A program made the position numbers and the translations under genes. From Bolinopsis microptera (taxonomy: Eukaryota > Ctenophora > Tentaculata > Lobata > Bolinopsidae), in contig NC_087084.1 of assembly GCF_026151205.1 (NCBI RefSeq), forward strand, positions 10,381,453 through 10,445,452: a stretch of DNA of 64,000 bases. The letters are read 5' to 3'. Of the stretch, positions 33,901 through 42,892 are shown piece after piece. The first letter of the stretch is position 1; each line of letters opens with the position of its first letter. The notes beneath the pieces are model-generated. The model searched no databases. It worked only from the letters and a program-made list of their open reading frames with translations, and was not told the DNA's origin.

Positions 33901-36900
33901 GTAATAACTTTGCAGAGGAGGAGGATTACACACCTGCAAGCGTTTGGTAATAACTTTGCAGAGGAGGAGGATTATACACATAAACCTAGTATCAATTCTA
34001 GAGCTGTGGATTAAATGAGTATTAAAGTTGACAGAGTGACAAGGCAGCTGTTAAAGGTGGGTCGTAGTCAGACTAGGCTAATTGTGCACTGTGTTCAGCT
34101 GTGACGTCATGTCACGTGGTGTGCGATAATATGCCCAAATAAGGGCATGTCTGATGTCATATTGTGCGTGTGACGTCACGTTACAACTACTTTTTTAAAT
34201 GATATACAGTGATATTGCAGTACAATGTAATTAAGCTGTAAAACATGTAATTACAGGTATAAAGCAATATGTTACCGCACTATTTATATAAATGTATGCG
34301 CAGGTTTAACTCTTGAGATTATTTACAGTAGCTTGCTCGGACTAGTACAGGTAAAATACTGTGATTCACTGAAAACTGCTAACTATTACGAAACCCTTAG
34401 CTCCTTGTTCATTCTCTGACACACCTCACGTATCATTTTGACACCTAAGATTCTCTTTTAACTGCATTTTGACACCACCTAAAATACTCTCTTAAACATT
34501 ATATTGACGCCATTTGTAACACGGTCCCCTTATTGTACTGAATGTACAGTGGAGACGTGATACAACAAGGCAGCTATAATAGCTATGGGCTATGTAATGG
34601 TCTTATAAAGCAGCCAGTGTGAGGCCTTGAAAAGTAGTAAAATTACAATGGGTTCTAGAACATAAGATACAGGGTGACTAGGAGAGTGATAGAATTCAGT
34701 AACTGCACGGGGTGACGTAAGGATGGGAGGCAGTGACCTAACTAACAGTTAAAATCATATAGTTTACGTTACAGTAACCAGTTACTGTGTGACAATACCA
34801 GTTACTGTCTGGTAGATGTTGTTATGTTATAATATGTCATAATATGATGTTATAATATGATGGTGTATGTCATAATAAGATGTAATATGTCATAATATGA
34901 TGTAATATGTCATTATATGATGTAATATGTCATAATATGTAATTTTATGATATATAGCATGGCATAATATGCTATAATATATGACGTAATATTATATGGA
35001 ATAACATACAAGCTAATCAAGCTTTTACGTAAAACTATTGATAAAATCATGATAATATTAAAATTAAAGAAATCAGTGTGTATTACATATTGTATGTATC
35101 CTAATTTCTGATTTAAAACTTGTGAATTCATATTCAGTGGCTAAACCATTTATTTAATTTTCTATTATTCATTTTTGAAACAAATGGTGACTATCTATTC
35201 ATGTTCAAATAACATTGCTAAACGATTACGAGGCCGTTTAAATACAGTCAAATTTAATAAAGAAATACACATTAAATAAGGACACTCCGTAAAATACACC
35301 CATATAAGGACATGTACATCTCGTTATATACCTATATAAGGAAATGTATAGCTCGTTATCATGACCATATAAGGATATTTATTGCTCGTTCCAGTATGCC
35401 GCTATTTTTCCTCTATCCTAAGTAATTAACACTAGCCACACCTGTACAAAACAGAGAACTCCTTGTGTCTCATTTTGTGCTCACAGCTTTTATACTCCGG
35501 CTAATTCCGGATTAAATATAACCGGACTAGATAAAATCCGGACAAAACTACAATTAGACAAGCCACTGAAAACTGGTTATTAAGGAATCTCATTTGTAGG
35601 CCTTTTACAACTAGCCTAATTTATATGCTAGAATACGTAGTAGACCATATTTCATGTTCTCTTAGCACTTAAACCTTTTCCCACAAATCTCATACATCTC
35701 GCCCCGTGTAATGTAAGCAGCGCCCCCTAATCTCGTACATCTCGCCCCGTGTAATGTAAGCAGTGTAATGTAAGCAGCGCCCAACCTAATGTTAGCAGCA
35801 CTTTATTCCAGACAGATCTGCGACTGCTGAACTGCGTGAAGGAGAGCTAGTCACACTAAACTACTGTGATTTCCTGTATTTTCCGGTTAAAGAACCAGAC
35901 TAAACTAAGGATGAGAATCTAACTAAATTTAGACACGGTTTATTTCAGTTATATGATTATGCGGAGTAAGATTAAACTAAATATAGCTCTCTGTGGTTCA
36001 GTCCCATGAGGGGACTACACTTTAATACAGAATCTAGTTAACTCTCTCGGAGACAATATTGTATCGGATCATTTGTGTAGACCAATATATTAGTTATTTG
36101 ATTGCGTGGTGCAATACACTACTACTACTACTAATTAAATACACTTAATGATTGTAAAATACGGTTACATTCCTTTATTTGATCCAGTTACATAAGGCCC
36201 ATATGACACGTGTAATAATAACAATGTAAACACACTCACACTCACACTCACACTCACACTCACACTCACACTCACACTCACACTCACACTCACACTCACA
36301 CTCACACTCACACTCACACTCACACCACGTCTACTAGACCTAGTCACTAACAAACTATTTCTTACACTCCCCTCAATAAGATTAAGAAACAAGGAAGGAG
36401 AATGGCATGGCCCAGCCCCTGTGTAAGTCCAAATAATACCACAAGGCCCTAATTTGGGTGATCAGCTCACTTCTTGAAGATATCCTTCTATCCTTATATA
36501 GCGGTATTGCCTTATATGGTCATATCAAAACTATGTGTTACCATTCCTGATCGACTTTAAAATTCACTGAAAACCACACCAATGTTCAAGAATCAAGCAC
36601 ATACTACAGCTCAACCAGTAAAACACAATATTCCTACCATTCAATAACTCGGTAGTCGGTACCTAATTTTCAGCATACTCCAAATCTCCCTGCAACATTT
36701 CCCAGGCATTCCGACTAACAAACACAAACCTTGTAATCGTGTTGACTTGTTTCTGATGCGATAAATGAAATGTTATTATAAAGGAGCACTAGTCAGCGGG
36801 TAACCTTGACGACTTTATGGCGGGGGATTTCGAAAAGTTATAAGTTCTATATTTTGGTGCTCCTTCGCAAAGTTATCTTAACGTGCTCCTTCGTAAAGTT

Positions 36901-39900
36901 GACAGTTGTTTTGCAGGAACAAGCTTGGCACTCTAATTTAATCAGAGCTATTAAATTGCCCATCAACAAACCGGTATAATATGTTTGTTGATAGTACAGT
37001 TAATATGTAAACAGAGACAATTACGCATAATGTCATGTCTCCAGGCTTCTAACTCTCAGACTGGTTAGGTTTGGTAGAGAATACATGGTAACTGGTGGTC
37101 CTCGTCTCAGGGTATGATAAACAATAAACATCAATGTAAAAATACGAACTCTTAAAAAACTTTTCCTTTGTGTTTGACTAACCTCTGCCTTGTTCATTGT
37201 AGTCAGTGTAAGGGGAGGAGATAATATCCATGTTCTGATCATCAACATGATGTGAGGGCATCACTGAAATTAGACAATGGTTATTATAAAGGAGCACCCT
37301 GTAGTCTGCACTAGTCAACAGTCTTTATATATAAACTCAGTCAAATAGTCGAGCGTTGTTATGATGAGGTCACGTAATATTGTGGTGACGTCATGTGCCT
37401 ATATAATAACGTCACCTCATATCGTGATGATGTCACGTGACATATTGATGACGTCACGTGACATATTGATAACGTCACGTGATATTACTAACCCCAAGGT
37501 TCGCTGCTGCTGTGCTGGTGGTGGTTGAACTGAGGTTGGGATAGGAAACTGGGGTGAACTTCTCCAGGAGTGTTAGGAGGAGGGGACTCTATAGTACACA
37601 TGTTCAGGTGGCTGGCTAGCTGGTTCTGCTGCGAGGGTATGCAAGGTTAGGGTGGCATACAAAAACACACATTTCTAAAATGTAATTTCTTTAAATCAGT
37701 CGAAATAAAGAATACATTTTAAACTTAATACGTTACAATTTAATTAATACGTTCAACTAAATACGTATACCCGTATTTACCTTGAGATGATCTACGCTCA
37801 TCTGATTACTATAACTTCCACTGCTCATCTGATTACTGTACCCGCCCCGGCCGTCCACACTCTGTGATCTGAAGTGTACAGGACCTGGCGGCGGCGTACC
37901 GGCGTGCTGTTGTGTCGGCGTCAGTGGGGTCAACGGCCTGAGGTAGTGATGACGTCATGTTAAGGTACTCTGGTGACGTCACGAGGTATTGTGATGACGT
38001 CACGTGGTAACAAGGATCTTTTGATTAGTTGGATGGTAAAGTTATTGATTTTTATGATTAACTTGAACTCTGTTGACGTAGTTGTGATGTAAGCATGATA
38101 CTTTAACAAGAATGTTCTAGTTTTAAAACGTCATTACACTCGCACTTCAACCGATACGAGACAATGGATCAATCCCTTGCAGTAAAACTACAAACTTCGC
38201 ATAAGATTATTACTTCAGACAAATCGGATATTTTAATGAAATTTAATGATCCAGGTACTAATTTCTATAAACAAATTGTCTACTTTCTGTGCTGAATCTA
38301 AAGTCAAAGGTCAGGAGTTAGTCCACAATGGATATTTCTACGATGATTTAACCTCGAATTGGAATCTAATTTGACAGAGATCTGGACTGAATTCCAGTCC
38401 AACAAAACAACACTTAACAAATAACACTCCTCATAATATGTGTAATTATGTGTCTGCTATTCAACATAATTACACCCGAATTACACACCACATTTGTATG
38501 TATATAATATCATCTAATATTTAATTACACCCAAATTCCAGTGAATTAGCTGTTTTAATTCAATCAATGGCGCAGGTCGAGCAGAGTGGCAGTGTCTCAC
38601 AGCTCTCACAGTAGAATGATACAGTGTGTACTAGACCACGTCAATAGGGAGCGTGATTTATACTTACACTGCTACTGTTAGTAGTAGTGTACTACAGTGT
38701 GCACTGTGCAGAGTGCTGTGCAGAGTGCTGTGCGGGGTGCAGAGTGCTGTGCGGGGTGCTGTGCACTGTGCAGAGTGTTGTGTAGAGTGCTGTGCGGGGT
38801 GCAGAGTGCTGTGCAGAGTGCTGTGCGGGGTGCAGAGTGCTGTGCAGAGTGCTGTGCAGAGTGCTGTGCAGAGTGCTGTGCGGGGTGCAGAGTGCTGTGC
38901 AGAGTGCTGTGCAGAGTGCTGTGCAGAGTGCTGTGCAGAGTGCTGTGCGGGGTGCAGAGTGCTGTGCAGGTGCAGAGTGTTGTGCAGAGTGCTGTGCGGG
39001 TGCAGAGTGTTGTGCAGAGTGCTGTGCGGGTGCAGAGTGTTGTGCAGAGTGCTGTGCAGAGTGTTGTGCAGAGTGCTGTGCGGGGTGCAGAGTGTTGTGC
39101 AGAGTGATGTGCGGGTGCAGAGTGTTGTGCAGAGTGCTGTGCAGAGTGCTGTGCGGGTGCAGAGTGCTGTGCAGAGTGCTGTGCGGGTGCAGAGTGTTGT
39201 GCAGAGTGCTGTGCAGAGTGCTGTGTGAGGTGCAAAGTGCTGTGCGAGGTGTTGGGTGCTCTAAATTTTATGTTTTATAATTTGTTTAGTACGATCAAGG
39301 GGACTAGTGATCTCGATTTGGTGGATCATGGAAATTATTTTTGTGGTTGTTTTTGAAGGAGAGTAGATTAACCACATATTTGGTGGATGATTGGTAGGTA
39401 CAAACTAGATAATAATAATAGTAAATTGAAGTTTCATAACACCACTTTTAAGATATAACTTATACTCAGCAGTGTTTAATCTTAACATCCCAGAAAAGTA
39501 CTTGAATAAGATAAGGACTGGTACCGTATGCTTAAAACTTACACTAATATAGATACTTTTTAGAATTTTAATTTATGTCTTTTAAAATGAAAATGCTGAC
39601 ATAACAGTTAAAACTTTTTCAGAATTTCTCATTCTGTCATATTTCTATCATTTCTGTCATATTAGATAGTACATTATCAAATTTTACTGGAAATTAGAAG
39701 ATAGATGGCGAATGGGTAGAGAGCCATAATTTAATAAAGTTTACGCGAGACATAAATCCGGAGTTCATGACATGACTGTATCAGTATGATGCTATTTGTC
39801 TATGTTACTGAAGGAAGTTGGGACAAACTCTTATGCGAACCCTGATATGATGCGGGACAGGGATAAATGAACAAGGTTATCTGGCGTAGATCAGACTTAG

Positions 39901-40626
39901 TTCCGACCTAGTAGTAGTAACTGTAGTGGTATGTACCTAGTAGTAGCAGTAATGTACCTAGTAGCAGTAATGTATGTGATGCCTGTATCTCCACATAGTT
40001 CCCACTATGTCTACTGCTACTGTCCGACTTGTACGTATATAAAACAGGTTCAATACAACACACACTAGATTCTCTCTCATTAAACCTTTTTAATTTCAAA
40101 AGATTTGGTACAGAATTAGCGGCGTGTGCTTTCGTGACAATCGCTACCGGATGTGACCTCACACCACTTCACACACCACGTGAAATGACGTGGTAAGTCA
40201 CGTGGCGTGACGACACATGTGACGTCATAAAGTTCGTTTAGAAAAACAATAGTTTCATGTTGAACCCAGTGTAAGTGATATAGGAGACACTTATCATTCG
40301 TTGTTATTGTAGTTGTGTTTTGTCAGAGACCCCACTTAATAACCTGGCTGCGGATAGAGTGGGATAACACGTGACTAGAGCGGGATAACACGTGACTAGA
40401 GCGGGATAATACGTGACTAGAGCGGGATAACACGTGACTAGAGCGGGATAACACGTGACTAGAGCGGGATAACACGTGACTAGAGCGGGATAACACGTGA
40501 CTAGAGCGGGATAACACGTGACTAGAGCGGGATAACACGTGACTAGAGCGGGATAACACGTGATGTTCAAAGCGGGATAACGTGACTAGAGCTCCGAGTG
40601 GAAACATCGAGAGATCATGAACACCG

Positions 40627-40709
<83 letters not shown>

Positions 40710-42811
40710 ACCTCTTTACAAGTGGGCTAATGTGAGACTTATGGTTATTTATGTAGCCAAGAGTAATGACACTCAATTGGTGTTGTTTTGCAGTCCTAAA
40801 CAGCAAAATGTTTCACAAAGCTATCGTTAATCGTAACATCAGAAAAATATTTAATAAGTGAGACTTACCTTTTTCTATGGCGACTAGGGTTCATACCACG
40901 TGGCATGACGCCATACCACGTGGCATGACGTCATACCATGTGGCATGACGCCATACCACGTGGCATAACGTCATACCATGTGAGACAACAGACTTACCCT
41001 TTTCTATGGCGACTAGGGTTCATGACTTTGGGACGGAGGTTGCCACTGAGTCGGGGATCTGGACTCTGTTGAGGGATTATTGGCTCCACTCCACCTCGAC
41101 CTGAATAGTTTAGTTATTAACTGATTGGATAATTATTTAATTACTTAATTACATTACATAATTATACGCTATCGCTCATAACATTAGTTGAACTAACGAT
41201 AAGTTAACACACCAAATATCTAAGCTACACCAATAATCAATATGTGATAAACAGTTCCACGGAAAGTGTGTAATCGTAAAAGAAGTTATTTATATAAGTT
41301 ATTTAAGTTATTTATTATAAGTAGCAGCAACATTAACCCGAATGATAAAATGCTGACACTTTACGGCGTGTTTCATGATGGTTTCAGCAAACCCTAAATG
41401 CCATTTCAAATTGTTCTGTGTACAATTATAGCCAAAACAGCGGGTGACGTGACGTCATAATAACGTGACGTCATAATAACGTGACGTCATAACGGCGATC
41501 TAGCACAAAAAGCTGCTTTACCCACGATATATTCCTCCTGCAGAAAGTGCCCTGTTCAGTGTGCAACACCTCCCCCCTCTCAGTTCCCTGACTCAACTAG
41601 TGTTTCAGCACTAGTTGGCCCAGTTCCAAGAGGTATAACACAACACTATTAAACAAGGCACTCTTCTAACAAAGGGACCTGTTGGGACTGTGTTGTTTCT
41701 CTACACGGAGACGACTCATTGCTGCTGCTGTGAAAAACAATGGGTGAATATATTGCGCGGCTTAGGGCCCTCATGGGTAGTGGTTACTTGTTCAACAGGT
41801 AGGAGTAGTTGTATACCTGGATATACCTGGTTATGTGGTAACCAGGAAACCTGGTTACCTGGTAACCTGGTTATTTTGCAAACAAGAAACCTGGTTACCT
41901 GGTAACCTGGTTATGTGGCAAACAAGAAACCTGGTTACCTGGTAACCTGGTCATGTGGCAAACAGGAAACCAGGTTATCTGGTAACATGGTCATGTGGTA
42001 ACCAAGAAACCTGGTTACTTCGTAGCCTGGTAACCAATATCCATTAAATTTTAAAATTTAATCTAATAATCTAGTAACCTGGTGACCTGGTGGCTGGTAA
42101 CCTGATAACTTACCAAGTCTAGGGTCAACAAATGTCCTCTGCCCCGTTTGTTCGTTAAGAAAGATTGTTTTTCCCTGTTCGTAGAACTGTTTCCATCCGA
42201 CTGGAAGGGGATCTGCGTGTCCTGAAGAACAGAAAGTTTTAAATTATTTTCACCTTCACTTTAATAACTTTCTCTTCCAAAAGTTTATGATAATATAACT
42301 TAGAACTCGGGGAGATTTTTTGGATAAAAATAGATATCTTAATGTAAATAGGAACATATTATGACTATGTCGTTTCACAAAATTAACTAAAAACGAATGG
42401 CAGTGAAATGCAGAACTTTTTATCAATCACAATTTCGGGTAATTATTAATCGCCTGGGAAGAATTTTAGCTATATATATCTTAAGTTATTAAATATCTTA
42501 ATTAAGTCGTTATTTTTAGATTATAAGCAATTGTAGGCTATAATACCAGAGTCTTAATTGATAATTCCTTAATGATGGATTATAATGAGTGTCACTACTT
42601 GTGAGGACATTAACATTCATCCAAATGTAACTCCGAACATTTATTTGTAAGAAAATTAGAGAGGGTAAATGTATTTTTAGTGAGTTTATAACAAGGTTTA
42701 ATGTTTATAACACAGTAAACAAGGTACAGTAAAACCCCGATTTACCGCGGAGTTTGGGGGAAAGGAAGCATCCGCGGTAAATAGGGGTTTGCGGTAAATC
42801 GGGGAGAGAGA

Positions 42812-42892
<81 letters not shown>

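Noticed and set aside
33231..33975. CRISPR-like regular array
   Set aside because: Units are contiguous 46-bp repeats with no unique spacers, in a eukaryotic intron.
36165..36392. Ser-Val repeat protein on the minus strand
   Set aside because: (CACACT)n microsatellite.
38653..39280. Long Cys/Val/Gln ORFs on both strands
   Set aside because: AGTGCTGTGCAG tandem repeat inside a YAP intron.
40304..40607. TCYPALV and SRSSHVL repeat ORFs
   Set aside because: 21-bp tandem repeat; intronic.
42732..42804. Complete pogo/Tigger transposon
   Set aside because: Only a hairpin resembling one terminus; no second end, TA duplication or transposase.
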